Of a stretch of DNA of 64,000 nucleotides, positions 48,696 through 63,600 are shown one piece after another. The stretch is from Ministeria vibrans ATCC 50519 (taxonomy: Eukaryota; Opisthokonta; Filasterea): assembly GCA_943704425.1 (NCBI GenBank), contig CALSCP010001890.1, positions 30,098-94,097 of the forward strand, written 5' to 3'. The position numbers were made by a program, and so were the translations under genes. Every line of letters starts with the position of its first letter. Position 1 is the stretch's first letter. The notes below the pieces were generated by a model. The model was given only the letters and a program-made list of their open reading frames with translations. It was not told the DNA's origin and did no database searches.

Positions 48696-49271
48696 CTACA
48701 CGTTGTACTTGGCCTTCATCGCATCAATCTCCGCTCGCTTCTTTTCCACATCCATCTTCTCAAATTGTCTACAAGGCGGGAATTAGAACGGCGAGAGACA
48801 CACTCCAAGCGGTACTTGTTCGCCTGGTAGTAGAGGACAACGAGGTAGCGGCCGAGCACGTTGAAGCCGTTCAAATGTTCGCAGGCAGCCTTGGCCTCGT
48901 AGATGTCGTCGTACACGACAAACGCCGTGCCCTTGGTCTCCTTTGCCGATCCAATGCGAACCTAGAGGGGTGGTGGCGGGGTGAGCGGCGTGAGGGGGTG
49001 CGTGGGGGGCCGCTGGGGGAGCAGCAGCGACGTTTGACGACAACGCAACGACGTTGACGAGAAAGACAGGCGCCGCTGCGAGCATTCGCCATGCGCACAT
49101 CCACCGTACCTGTCTAATGCACCCGTACTTGCCAAAGACGTCGTAGATTTCCGCCGGTGTAATGTTGTAACTGAGATTCTTCACGAGCAAGACACGGTTG
49201 ACTTCGGGTGCGAGGCGCTTTCCTCTTTGTGCGTCGGCTGCAAGAGCACCCCCGGCACCTACTGCGGCCAT
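48696..49271 (-). CDS. SF3B6: SF3B6 (p14), branch-point RRM protein of SF3b
   Basis: U2 snRNP/SF3b subunit that sits next to the branch-point adenosine and binds SF3B1. Exons 49271-49110, 48961-48816 and 48768-48696 give 126 residues (125 in human). The single RRM reads [32 protein letters not shown], then [19 protein letters not shown] (RNP1) and [20 protein letters not shown], followed by the C-terminal helix [21 protein letters not shown]. The human tyrosine that crosslinks to the branch adenosine (Tyr22) aligns with Leu29 here. It lies beside the Aquarius gene, which works in the same complex stage, transcribed in the same direction about 185 bases away. Confidence 0.95.
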
Positions 49272-49452
49272 GCTGACAATATTATTAGTAATAAAAGAAG
49301 TGATAAGTGAAAAGACAGAAAAGTGATTACTGACTACAAATTGATCATTCTAATAAAATAATTATAGTATCGAATGACTAATCTAGAACTAATCTATTCA
49401 TCACTCAAGTTCGTTCTTGTTAACTTTATTGCGTGCAACTCGCTTCGACATC

Positions 49453-51258
<1,806 letters not shown>

Positions 51259-52009
51259 CTCAGCTCATACACATACAAACATACTCACACAGGAAACTGG
51301 TCAAACAAAGGTTGCGTTTGAAACACGTTTGGTTCGCAAGTCGGTCGCAGGCACAGTTTGTCTGAGGGCACTTGTACCTTTGCAAAGCTCCTCGGACAGC
51401 GTGCTGTGGCGTCCTCGTCGGCCAGCGACGGCACAACCATGCTGTCGTCGCTGGATGGCGGACGTCGTTTGCCGTCAGCTGTAGTGAGGTTAGCACGCGC
51501 TGAATTTGCGTCGTATCGCTACTCTTGAAGAGAGCTTCAGGGTCGCTATTCTTCTGGGCCTTACTTTTCCTTGTGAGCTTCTATTCGGTGCCAATGATCT
51601 ACACAGCGCGTGCCATCGCCGCAGTGCCGGCATTGTCTTACGCGAGACACTCATCTTGTAGTTTGCTCCTCTCCAGTACCTCTGCAACCACCGTGCTATA
51701 GTACCTTCTCGGTCGGCGTTAGTCAACCCATCTTCTCCCCCCTCGAGAGAATAGTGCGCAAGCCAGGGCGCTCGAGTGAGGGTGACAGTGACTTAGTCGC
51801 CAGCACACTCAACGACCAGTCGTTCTATTGTCTGCTGAGCGATGATTTTAGAGTAAGCGGCTGAGGCACTGAGGTAGGTAGGTGGGTCGCTTCTGCAGTT
51901 TGTTTTGTAATGATACAACAGCTGGTTCACTCCCACTCTCTTTCTTCTCTCCACCCACTCACTCCTCACCATTTACCAACGCCCTTTTTGTTGAATATAT
52001 ATTGCCATC
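51259..52009. other. Unresolved stretch with protein-like fragments
   Basis: About 750 bases between the SDR stop and the stop of the next minus-strand gene. On the plus strand several short, frame-shifted segments look protein-like: TKVAFETRLVRKSVAGTVC at 51300, RIATLEESFRVAILLGLTF at about 51510 and SPLERIVRKPGRSSEGDSD near 51745. No splice chain joined them convincingly. It may be a small intron-containing gene, a decayed gene or coincidence. No snRNA or tRNA was recognised. Confidence 0.3.
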
Positions 52010-52732
52010 CTAGTAATAATGATGGTGATGATGGTGCGTGCCTCCCCAGCGAGACCTCCGTCGATGTCGCTCACGCTCCTCCATCTCCGACTCTGCCACT
52101 GCACCCGCCACCACCAGAGCCGCCGCGCCCACCATAAGAATGCCCGCGCCCACCACTTTGCAGCCGTCCACCAGTGCTTTGGCCAGGGTGCTCTTGAGCG
52201 CCGGCTCTTCGCTGTCGGGTGCATTTGAGATGCGCCAGCCGAGACACGACGTGGGCAGGGGATGGTCGGGCGGTGCCAGAGACACATAAAACGAGCTTGA
52301 ATTGCGCTTGTGGTCTTCGTACACAGACAAGGCCCAGCCGGCATAGCGCCCACGCGCCATCACCAGGCGCACCGGGTCCGTTGCGCTTCCCAGCGGCTCA
52401 ATAGCCCACAAGAAATTCTCAATGTTTTCGTCCGCCCTCCGCGGCACAACTGTCACCACTCCACGGCCCTGCGCGTCCAGCGCCGCCGACGCCCCCAGTA
52501 GAGCACCCGCCAGCTCAGCGTCTGCAACGCGCGATACGGTGTACAGGGGCTGTGCGGACGTGGTATCGCTGTACAGCGAAGTGAACCACATATTCCTCTT
52601 CTGCGGCTGTTTGTGCACCTTGACACGCTGCTCTCCAAGCGCTGTCGTGTCGCACCTCTTGGCATTGTGCGTTGTCAACAGCCAGCCTTCGCGAAAGCAC
52701 GCCAGCCCAATGTGGATCGCGGGTAGTGCCAT
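52010..52732 (-). CDS. Orphan protein with a C-terminal hydrophobic segment
   Basis: Not recognised. The single open frame encodes 240 residues: a soluble-looking N-terminal two thirds (AIHIGLACFREGWLLTTHNA, then ENFLWAIEPLGSA and GWALSVYEDHKRNSSSF), then one hydrophobic helix (VGAGILMVGAAALVVAGAV), then a short basic and His-rich tail. This fits a tail-anchored or single-pass membrane protein. It starts 146 bases from NBAS in a divergent arrangement, so the two may share a promoter. A small further intron near the C-terminus cannot be excluded. Confidence 0.6.
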   Translation of the reverse strand: MALPAIHIGLACFREGWLLTTHNAKRCDTTALGEQRVKVHKQPQKRNMWFTSLYSDTTSAQPLYTVSRVADAELAGALLGASAALDAQGRGVVTVVPRRADENIENFLWAIEPLGSATDPVRLVMARGRYAGWALSVYEDHKRNSSSFYVSLAPPDHPLPTSCLGWRISNAPDSEEPALKSTLAKALVDGCKVVGAGILMVGAAALVVAGAVAESEMEERERHRRRSRWGGTHHHHHHYY

Positions 52733-52878
52733 TTCAATTGGGTAAAAAGTAAAAACAGTGATTTGTATTTTTTTTCTCGATTTCGACGAGATTTAAAAGA
52801 ATCAACTACAAAATGTGTAGTAATCAACTACAATTTTGTAATTGATTGCTTTCTTTGACTCGACTATTCACAGTCGAC

Positions 52879-53149
52879 ATGGCTTCGGACGTGATTCTGT
52901 ACGATCTGCATGTTTCCACGGAATGGATCCATGACACGTTCGTGTCGGCCAACGCTGATCAGGCGGCCGCTCAGGTTCCATCCCGCCTTCCCCACCCCGC
53001 TTCTAACCCGCTTCCCGCTCCCCTTCTCCTCTCTCTTTCTCTCTCTCCGCCCTGCAGACCTTTCTCGACGTCGTCAATTACGTCACTTCGACCGTACAAG
53101 GTAAACATCATTCTGTCGATGTCTCTCCTCTCTCTCTCTCTTTCTCTCG

Positions 53150-53194
<45 letters not shown>

Positions 53195-56100
53195 TCTCTC
53201 ATCCTCCTACACACTCACGCACCCGTCTTCTACCCTCTCCTCCTCGCCCGCTTGCCCGTTCATGCGCGCAGGCTCCGTAACAAATGTCGTCAACGCGATC
53301 CGACCGCCAGCGCCCTTGCCCCGCAAACTACTCGCTCTCGAGGCGCTCCGGTCGCCCTGGCACATAGCGCTGGCGCCCCAAGGCGACCAGGTTGCCATTC
53401 TCTGCACCTCACACGTCGAGGTGCGCTCCGTCGACGCACCCGATGCACCGCCACGTCTCACCGTCTCCTTCGAGCCATCCGACCCCTTCCCTCAACACTG
53501 CCGCGTCGCCTGGTCGCTCGATGCCGCCTTCCTCGCCTGGACCACCACCTCGGGCGGCATTTTTGCCAGCCAGAACACCGCCGCCCGTGCGTCCCCCGAT
53601 GCCGTCCTGCTTGACTCGGCCACGCCGCACGGGCCCATATCCGCACTCTGCTTTGTGTCGCCACGCCAAGAGTCGCACCTCGCCGAACTCGTTCATGTGG
53701 ACTTTGCATGTACACTGCGCACCGCCGCTATCGTTCGCGGCGCAGGTCTCGTCAACAATGCACTGCCCTCCTTCGAGCTCTCACCCTGGTTCGACCTCAT
53801 CACCGCGCTGCTCTACGACGCTGAACGACACATCCTGGTGGTAAGCGGTCAGCGCTCCGTCGGCACCCCACTCGACGCCAAACCCTTTGTCGCCTTTCGT
53901 GTCGTGCGTCAAACACCCTTCTTGGTGGCACTCGCCGAGACAGACTCCCGTCCCGCTGCCTCCCCTTCGCTCCTGTCGCGCCTCTCTCGCTCCGTCCGTC
54001 GTCGCGTTGCCAGCGAACTCCCCGACACCATCATTTCAGCGTCTCTCTCGCCCGATGGTCGCGCCGTTGCTACGGTGTCCGAGTGGGGCGCTGTCACCGT
54101 CTGGAATGTGGCCTCGGGCGACGTCCGTCGTCTCTGGTCCGCCGACATCCTCCACGACACTGACGCGCCGCCGTCGCCCTCGTCGGTCGCGCTCAATCCA
54201 ACGTCGTCGTCACATTCGCAACAGCAAAATCAACTGCACCAACTTGCGTCGCTTGTGCCTCCCGAACGTGTCGTCCAGGTAACCTGGTGGAACGCAACGA
54301 GTCTTGTCGTTACTCGACTGTCGGGCGCCACCACCGTCTGCTCCGTTGACGAGTCCGTCCCGCGCAACCTACTTGGCGCCGATCCAGAGGTGCTCTCGCG
54401 CGGCGCTCGCACTGCTTCCACCGGCAGCGCCATCGAAGGCACCACAACTTTGTTTGCACTGGAGCACGAGCGGCGCTGGGCGCGCTTCAATGTCGTCACT
54501 CAGTCCATGGAGCCCGTCGAAGACAGTCTCAATGCGTCGCTTGGCGACCACGACGTTCACGAGTCAGCGTTGCGACGTGTCTGGAACCGCGCGCTGCAGT
54601 TTATGGCGCTGCACGACGCCGACGCAGAGGATGCACGTCCTCGTCGCATCAGCATTTTCCGCCTCATCTGTGTGCAGTCGGCGTCGCCCGACGAGATGTT
54701 TCGTCGTCGCGTCGATGCTGGCGAGTACGGTTTGGCACTGCAGCTCGCCAAAGTCTATCGCCTCGACAAGGATCTCGTCTACCACCACCAGTGGCGCAGC
54801 CAGACCGTCTCACAGTTTAGCATCGACGATTGCCTTGCCAAGGTCGCCGACGATCATTGGGTGATGGCCGAGTGTATCAACAACGTGCCCGACGAGGCCT
54901 CGGGCGTCCGCATGCTTCTGCTTTTCGGCCTCGAACGCTTCTACCTTCACCGCTGGACCGATCTCTGTCTTGACGCCGAATCCGATTTGCGCTCTCATAG
55001 CGACGATGGCGAGGACGACAAAGATGAGGAGGAGAAGAAGAAGAAGAAGAAACAGCTCGAGCGAGCACGCTCCATGCTACTGGACAGTACCATTGCACGT
55101 GTGACTGGTCTTGACATGGACGTGCGCGAGTTCACTTGCAACGCACGCGACTATCTTCATCGTCTCGCAACCTACGAGGCCATCTGTGATGCGGTCAATG
55201 AACCCTTTGATGCAAAGGCCTTCTCGCGCTTTCGCATTGCCGATCTGTTGACATTGGCTCGCACGTATGCGCAAGAGGAACTATTTGATGCTCTGCACGT
55301 CCTCTTTACCTTCCACCCGCACGTTCTGCTGCCACATCGTCTCGAACTTCTCTCGCTCATTCCCGAGACGAGTCTCCTTGCCCTCTACGAGTCTCTCCTC
55401 CCCCGCTGCGACAACGCCGCGACAGTCCAGCCATGGCCATCGCGTCTTCACGCGCACTCCCTCTACCACGTTGGTCGGGCAGGCCGAGGCACGAGCAGCA
55501 GTCTCTTGCGCGAGGCACTCGAGGCCTACGAGGAACACGTTCAACAGGCGAAGCACGACGGCATCCTGCCGTCTCTGCTCACTGTCGAGCGCGTACAACA
55601 GTGGTACATTGAGCGAGCGCGGGCCATTGATGAGTTTTCCGGTCGGTCAGACCAGGCGCGACAACTCCTTGAGTTTGCCACGCGCAATCGTGTCTCCAAT
55701 GTCGCCGACGAGCTCTTGCTGCTCACGCAACTCTGTGTGTGTGTCTACGATCGTGTCTGTCCTATTACGCTGACTCTGAGCGACTTTCGCCTCATGTCGG
55801 CGAGCGAACGGGCGGCCATGCTCTTGCACGATGCCACGCCCGAGACAATCGCTGCGGATGCGAGTCGTCTTGTCGTCGTCGATGGTGCCCCCGAGGGCTT
55901 CCAGCTATTTCTTGACTTTCTCGTTGGCGTCGCCCAGCACCACGACACCGATGCCGACGGCAAAGTTCGCCGCAGTGACACGCGCGCCGTCGAATTGCTA
56001 CTTGCTTGCCTGCGCCAACGCCACAAAGTGTCCGTCTTTCCCGACGACCGTGCATGCATCCACGCCATTCTCGCCGTGGTGCATGCCTGCGAGTCGTCCG

Positions 56101-59100
56101 AGGCTCATGCGCTCATTGCTACACAGTTGCTCTCGCTGATGCCCAGTCGTGACCCGCACGTGCGTGCGCCGGATTACATCCAGCTTCACGAGCGACTGCG
56201 CACTCTCGTGCAACGCATTGACGCTGTTGCTACCTGCGCGCGCCACGCTGTCCCATGCTCCGTTGCACGTCTTGCTGCATTTGTCGAAGCTACCGGTGAC
56301 GCCGAGGGTGTCCGCGCCTTGCTTGTGCGTCTCACACGGGCCGCCTCGCGTGCCCGTCCTGTCTACAACGCCAAAAAGTGGATGTCGCTCGCGGAGGATA
56401 TGGAACGTGTGCGTCGCTGTACTTTCTGCAATGAAACCCCACTGGTCTCGTCGGGCGAGTGTCGCCGTGTGTTCCTCGAAGGTGCACTTGCATGTGAGCA
56501 GGACGCGGTGCTTGCGGCCTGTCGTCCTCTCGTGCAGGCCGAGGGCATGGCGGCCGTCGAGGTGTGTGTCAAGGCGGCACAGGAGTACCTCAATGCGGCC
56601 ACGAGCGACGAGCATCTTTTGGCCCAGAGCATAGCCTATGCGTGCACCTGTCTTGCCCTTGCCGAGTCCACTGTGCCCAAGGAGGACGTTGACAAGAGCC
56701 GCGACTATCAAGATGAGGATGACGATAGCGATGGCGAGACTGCTGTAACGATGATTGCGCGCGAGCGTCGGCTGCACAGTGCGATTGCGCTGTTGCGCTC
56801 TACTGGTGCCGCCATTGAGCCGCTGCGGGTCCGTCTTGCCCGTCATGTTGGCGTGTTGGTGGAGCAAGCGGTGGTGCTTGGTGGCGCGCGCTTTACTCTC
56901 AACCACGCACTGCAGTTGAGTGAACTACTTGCGGACATACGTCCAAGCGACTCTTCCCCGCCAATGCGACAATCGTCTCTTCTTCGCCTTTCGCGCGGCC
57001 ACGCTCTCGTGGCATTCGCCACTGCCTGTCAGCACCACCAAAGCGATCGTCGCGACGAGGCTCTCGAGGCATGTCTCAAAATTATCCGTGAGACACACGC
57101 CGACGGCTGGGCCGTGTGCAGTGAGGTCGGGCGCAGCACGCGCGACTCGACAGTCACGCGTCAGCTCGTTGGTTTCGCCGTCGCGCACTGTCCTCCCGCC
57201 AAACTGGATGCGTCACTGCGTGCGTTTGCCTTGGCGACACAGTCGGGTCATGGCGACGACAGCGAGCGCACCCACCACTTGGTGCAGCAGTGGCATCGAC
57301 AGGCACGCGAAGACAATGTCGGTGCGCCTCTGCTTTGGTGTGAGCGCATGGTTGAGCCACCAGCGCCCACCGAGACAGCGGAGCGGAAGGCGGTCGACGA
57401 TGCTCGCATTGCTCTGAACACAACCCTTTTTCGTGCGTGGGTGCAGTCTACAGACGACACCGTGCCCATTGCGCCGGTGCTCCTTGAGCTTGCTGCCGAC
57501 ACTGTCAACAGTGACACGGCACTGTCGCTTGCCTATCTCTTTTCGTTGCCCGACGGTGACCTTGCTGAGGCGCACTTCAAGCGTCTGCCCGACTGCGAGG
57601 CGACCTACCGCCTTGCGGGCTACTACCACGCTGTGTGTGCGAGCAACAGACAAGACGTGCGTCGCTCGGGCGATATCTATCGATGCACTCCAGTGCGTCA
57701 GGTCATTGAGAACTCACTCACATGTGCACCATCGCAGTCGCGCGAGCACGCCATGCGCTACCACGCTTTGCTGAACGACACGGAGAAGGCGGGCCAGCTG
57801 CGCTCATTGAGCACCTCGCTTGACGCGCGTCTTTTCACGCACGATCCTTCCTACCGTCGCCAGGCAGTCGCGTCACTCGCGCGCACACTCGATGCCGACC
57901 GCCTTGCCACCTTGATTTCCCTAGTGCATGCCACGCAGGCGGAAAGCCAGACGCAATCCGGCCGAGATGATCTTGCTCCCTTTGACATCTACTGCGACCA
58001 ACTCGTTCACATTTTTGGCGACACACAGTTTACCAGTGCCCACAATGACGCTCTGACACGCAGCCGAGAGCATCTACTGGCGCGCTCCAAAGACCTCATT
58101 GCGCATCTTGTCGGTGGCATCTTTCCATGCCTATGTGCAACCGACCTGTCCGCCACGCGTGCCTTCTTCCGTCTGCTTGTCGACGCCAAGACGCGCGTGC
58201 AGGTGACACACGGCAGTGGCGACGGAGACATCGGCGTGGGTGGTGAGCTGACGCTGCACGCAGAGGCACATCTTAAAGCACTCAAGGCCTTTGGCAATGC
58301 ACTGCCCGTTGACTACCGTGCGCTCGTGGCAGACCCGTCGGCCGTCGAGACGCTTTTGCCGACCATTGTACGAGTGGCCACGGACGACTCTATCCGTGGT
58401 CTGGCCAAGGCAGTGTCGCTTGTGCCGCGCCCGAGTGGCAGTGCCCTCTCGGCTAGTCAGGTCATTGCCCAGTTTGTCCTGGTACACCTTGTTCAAGCTG
58501 ATGGACTGCGCTGGTGGCGCGAGCTGGGGAGCACATTGGCCTCGCACCTGTCGGTCGCGGGCGCTGAACAAGTGGCTCGCACTGCTCTTCAGTCGGACGG
58601 TGGTGTGGCCGCATGCGAGACGGTTGTCCGCGACCTTGAGAGTGCCATCAAGCCATTCAGCAAGCGTGGCTGGACATCGTTTTGCCGCGCGTGTACCGGT
58701 GAGTTGGGTACAGCGGTGCCCGCGTTGCTCCACACTGACAACCAAGTGGATGCTTTGGAGTCTCTGGCACAACAGTTGGCTGCACTGGGCGAGCCAGTAG
58801 GGCGCGTGCGCGCCATTGTTGTGCTCATGCGTAGTGATCAACCGGCTGCCGCTCTCGAGTCGGTCTACCTGTTTGCAATACGCTCGCTTTTGCAAAAAGG
58901 GCGCCCTCGGGACGCGGCGTCGGTCTTGGCTCAGCTGTCGGGCGAACAAGCCATGCGCAAGAAGGTAGTCGCGATGCTCGAGCAGACAGCCAACGATGAT
59001 GACGACAGTTCCGCCCAGAGGCAGAGCAAGGCGGCCGCCATCCACGTGCTTGCGCTCGGCGGCGACGACGATGCGCGTGCCAAACTCGTGCAAGTACAAA

Positions 59101-59897
59101 CAGCCGATGTGGTGAGTCGACTCCAGTGCGCCGAGACGCTCTCTTTTGACGTGAGTGAGCTCGCGACAGGGACAGGCCAGGCGGCCCTCTTTGATCGTCT
59201 CTGGTCGTCCGCAGGCACACCCGAGAACAGCGTACTCTTTGGCGAACTTGTGGCCGTATGGTTGGCACACGGCCAAGGCAGCAGTCCATCTGTTGACGCC
59301 GATGGAGGACACGCTGTCGGCGATCGGTTTGCGCGTGTGCTTGTGTCGGTTGTTGCGAGCGAACGCCTTCGCCTGCGCTCACAGGTGCCGGCCAATACAC
59401 TCAGTGAGGAGCAAGACGAGCTGGTGCGCGACGCCATGGAATCGCCGCTATATGAGGTTCGGTACGCACTGCTTAGTGCTCACCAAGCGGTGTGGCGCAC
59501 GGCCGCAGCTTCGTATGCTTTGAGTAGCAAGAGGAGTAGTGGTGAGACGGAGGCAGAGGAGCAACAGCTCGCTTGCACCATTCTCGAACGAGGCTTGCTC
59601 GGAGTGTTTGCCCACGGACCGCATATGCGCCATGTGGTGGCCCATTTGGCGCGTGGCCCTTCCTCACGAGTCCCTCCCGAGCTAATCTGTGAACTGGTCG
59701 AGGCCGGTGCATCGCAGGCAGCCGCGGCAGTGCTGATGCAGCGCGAGCGTGTTCATCATCTTCTACACACCCGTCACAATGGTACCAGTGTGCTGGCACT
59801 CTTCCTACGTCGCACAGAACAACACGCTTCTACAAGTGTAGAACTGCGCGCGCAATGCCAGCGTGCGCGCGCCTCTTTGCAGTCGTATCAACAATGA
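52879..59897 (+). CDS. NBAS: NBAS, NRZ tethering-complex subunit (Sec39 family)
   Basis: Golgi-to-ER retrograde tethering factor (NRZ/Dsl1 complex, Sec39 family), also linked to nonsense-mediated decay. Exons 52879-52974, 53058-53100 and 53272-59897 give 2,254 residues (2,371 in human). The N-terminus matches NBAS: VILYDLHVSTEW, then LEALRSPWHIALAPQGDQVA, CRVAWSLDAAFLAWTT, typical of its N-terminal beta-propeller. The long Sec39 region follows from about residue 500, with alpha-solenoid features and FTCNARDYLHRLATYE-type segments, CTFCNETP and helical repeats to the end. Acidic and Lys-rich inserts occur at 55000-55060. Almost the whole gene is one 6.6 kb exon, unlike its intron-dense neighbours. 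It is tail to tail with the receptor tyrosine kinase, with 82 bases between stops. Confidence 0.9.
53105..53200. repeat. CT repeat in NBAS intron 2
   Basis: A CT-rich tract with about 40 bases of pure CT in the 171-base intron between exons ending at 53100 and starting at 53272. Confidence 0.85.
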
Positions 59898-59979
59898 AAA
59901 GAACACATTCACTTTTAAAACACAAATAATATAGATATAGTGCATTATTATAAAGCGAACACTCCGCTGTATGCTGCTG

Positions 59980-60578
59980 TTAAATCATCGAGGCATCCTC
60001 GACGACGCAAGCAAGCTGGTCACGCAGTTCCGCCTCAACCTGGACAAAGCGCGGGCGATGGTTGGGGTCGCGAGCAAGACAGCGGTGCAGCAAAGTCGTA
60101 CTACACAACAGTTCGTCGGTTAGTCAGATAAGGGTCAGTTCTAGTGCGGCCGCACGCACACACACACTTACAATTCGGGCTCAGTGCCGGGGAGTGCTGG
60201 CAGACCGCCCTGTGCAAAAACTTGCTCGTGGAATGGGTTTGAAAAAGGCACTTTGACACCACCCGAGAAGATTTCCCACAGCAAAAACGCGAACGAGAAC
60301 ACATCGCTCTTCTACAAAAAAGAAAAACAAAATGGAAGACAACCCGGTTCAGTACGGAGAGAAAAACAACGTGAGAAAGAAAAAGAAGCGTGCGTGAGAG
60401 TTAGAGAATCAATATACCTCCGACGAAAGGAAGAGACGGGTCATCTCGGGGGCAGCGCTGGGCGGCAGACAACCCGCGACCGTCTGCTGGTAGGTAGGCT
60501 CAATCTGCAGCGCAGTGCCGCTCTTGATTCGGCGCGCCAGTCCAAAGTCCGCCAGTTTGCTACAGATAGATAGAGATG

Positions 60579-60671
<93 letters not shown>

Positions 60672-63600
60672 CGAAAGTGATAGAAACAAAGTGATAGAAA
60701 CAAAGTGATAGAAACAAAGTGATAGAAACAAAGTGATAGAAACAAAGTGATAGAAACAAAGTGATAGAAACAAAGTGATAGAGAGAGAGTGAAAAAATGA
60801 GAAGCGGTGTCAATCGAGAATCCCTTTGCTTCAAAATCATCACAACAAGATGACTTACACAACTTTGCTTTGACCATCAGATGAAGCAAAAATGAGGCAG
60901 TTACGGGCGGCAAGATCGCGATGGACGAATCCTTTGGCGACGAGACAGGAGCAGGCACTAGCCACCTGCAGTGCAATGTTGTACTTGTCCGTGAGTTGCA
61001 GCTGAGGCCCGACAAAGCGCAGGAACTGCAGTAGGTCGCACTCGGCGCGCTCAAGCACAAGACGCCAGTCGCGCGGGTCCGTGCCTGCCGTCATCTTGCC
61101 GAGCATGGAGACCACATGTGGGTGCTGCACCTGCTCCAGCAGCTCGACCTCCTTGCGGAAGGATCGTCGCTCCTGATCACCCGTGCCCCGCAGCATCTTG
61201 ATCGCCACCGGCATTTGCTGGCCGTCGGCCAGCAGCAGGTGACCCTCACACACATTGCCAAAGTTGCCCGAGCCAATGGCGTCTCCACAGAAAATACTTG
61301 AGCTGGGAATCTCACCCGACGACACATAGCCACTCTGTGAGTTGGGCGCCGCAATAGGCAAATAAAACTCGCTGGTGGTGCCGTAGATTCCATCGGCGTA
61401 GGGAGACGTGTCGGCACGCTCAGCATTGCCACTAAGCGCCGTGAGTGGCTCATACGAATCCACGTCGCAAATGCTGTCGTAGACATCGTTTGGCGTCTCA
61501 TAGTGCCCCTCCTCCTGCACAAGAGCCCCTGCCGCCTCGGCCATCCCTGCCGCATCCTCGCGTGTCTCTGCCGCGTCGTAGACTTGCGTCTCCTCGTCCG
61601 CCTGGTCGTACACTTGCGTCTCCTCGCCGTCCCTGCGTGCCTCTACCTCGTCGTACAGAAGTCCGTCCATGTCGGCCATGACGGCCTCAGCAGTCGTATA
61701 CAACTCATCGTCGTTGGAGTTGTCGTTGTCACCGGTGATCAGGTCGCCTGCGTCATCCAGCGCAGCAGCAGCCAGCACCGCTTCCGCCGTGGCGTCCAGC
61801 TCAATATGTTCGTTGACACGACCGCCCTCGCGTTCCTCGAGAGGCAGGGGCAAGCTGAACGACGCACCCATAGCCATTGAGGGACGCGTTGAGGTGGGCA
61901 GTGCGGCTGCGACGGGCGCCGACTCGACCACGGGCGAGTACATGTCGCCTTCAATGTCGTTGTCACGATAGTTGTCGAGCTCCGAGTAGACGTGACCGGG
62001 CGTGGCGACAAACGAGAGGCCGCGAGGATTCTGCAACGTACCACTGGCGTAGTCAGAGGGAGGCAGTGCGGGCGCAGATACGAATGCATCGGACTGCACC
62101 GGAGATAAAGACGTATCTGCGCCGGGTGCAGCAGAGGCACGCATGCGCGGTGGTTTCTTGGGCGCAGACAGAACAGCAGCGGCACGCATTGCCTCCGAGC
62201 TCTCGTACGTGGGATTGGCATTGGTCGAGGCAAACGAAGCAGTGAGATCCGAACCGGAACCGTTGCGTGCGCCATACGTCGAGTTGGTGTTGGTCTTAAC
62301 GACGTTTCCGCCGCCCGAGCCATACGTTGAGTTGTCACAAATGGTATGTTGGCCAGCAGAGGCGTACAGGCCACTGTCGCGCTCGGCCGACACACCCGCA
62401 GAGCCATAGAGAGCGTTCTCTTTCACCGACGTGAACCCACTGGCGTACGTGTCGTTCTCGCGATCCTGCACCATCCCCTGCGCTGAGCAGTACTGCGTGT
62501 CGCTCATCTCAAAATCACCTGTGTACGTCGATGGGCTCTGCATGCCATCCACCGACGGATTGCGCACGTACTTGTCGCGCTGTCGACGACGGCGGCGCAC
62601 CACCAACAGCAATAGCAACAATAACAGCACGAGCACAACCACCACAATGCCAATGATAAGGCCCATCGAAGAGGATCCAGAACCATTCCGCGCCGCTGAA
62701 TTGGCATCATTCGGGGGCGCTACGACCAAAACCGTGCTGAAATGCGCGACTTGACCGACAGCCGTTCCGAGTTCTGCGCAGAGAGAATATGTTAATAAGG
62801 TTAGAGAAAAAAAAAAGGCATAATGATGAATGAAACAGCGCACCAAGATCAACAAGTACATCGGTGGCGTACTCCCAGGCGGGGGCAGAAGCAGTGATGT
62901 CCGTCGTAAAGATCATGGCAAATCCGTCAGGATTGGCACTGAAAGGATCGTATGCAGACTGATTGAGATTGAGACGGACCTCGACAGGCGTATTGAAGGT
63001 GTGAGGAGAGGGAGAGAGGTCAAAGGTGAGTGACATGGGAAGCACGTCAGGAGGGAGAACACTCCCTGACGGTGTACACGACTCCTTGGCGCTCACTGTA
63101 ATGGACGAAGAGACTGCGTTGGTGGGAACCACAATGGAGATTGAGAATGTGGTGGGAGATTGAGCGCCGCTGGGGGTGGCCGCAAACGAAAACAGAGGAG
63201 GGTTGGTGCTGCACGATGGAACAAGTGAAGCTATCGCAGTCGTCTCTTGTGCGAGTACGTGTGTTGTCTGCGGGATAACTACAACGGTCGTCTCAGAAAC
63301 AACGGTTGTCTCAGGAACAAAGAGAACGGTCGTTTCCGGGAGAGGAGCGGCTGTCGTCTCCATTGCACCCGCAGCAGCAGCTGTGGTCTCCGCTACTACT
63401 ATTGTCGATGTAGTTTGCGCCACAGCTCCGCCCACACTGGTCATCACAGCCGCACTGGGACTGAACACAACGACAAAAGTTCCCATCTCCATTACTGAAC
63501 CGGAAAGAACTCCAGCGACAAGGGTCAGGTCAGTCGCCATTTGCCAGACGGGTGCAACGGGATCGCTCGTGTACAGGAGCGCAAAATCAGCGGCGCTGGC

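Noticed and set aside
51259-52009. Spliceosomal snRNA or tRNA
   Set aside because: No U1, U2, U4, U5 or U6 signature and no tRNA A/B box pair was recognised by eye.
58131-59312. 393-codon minus-strand frame
   Set aside because: Antisense to the single large NBAS exon; no domain or splice support.
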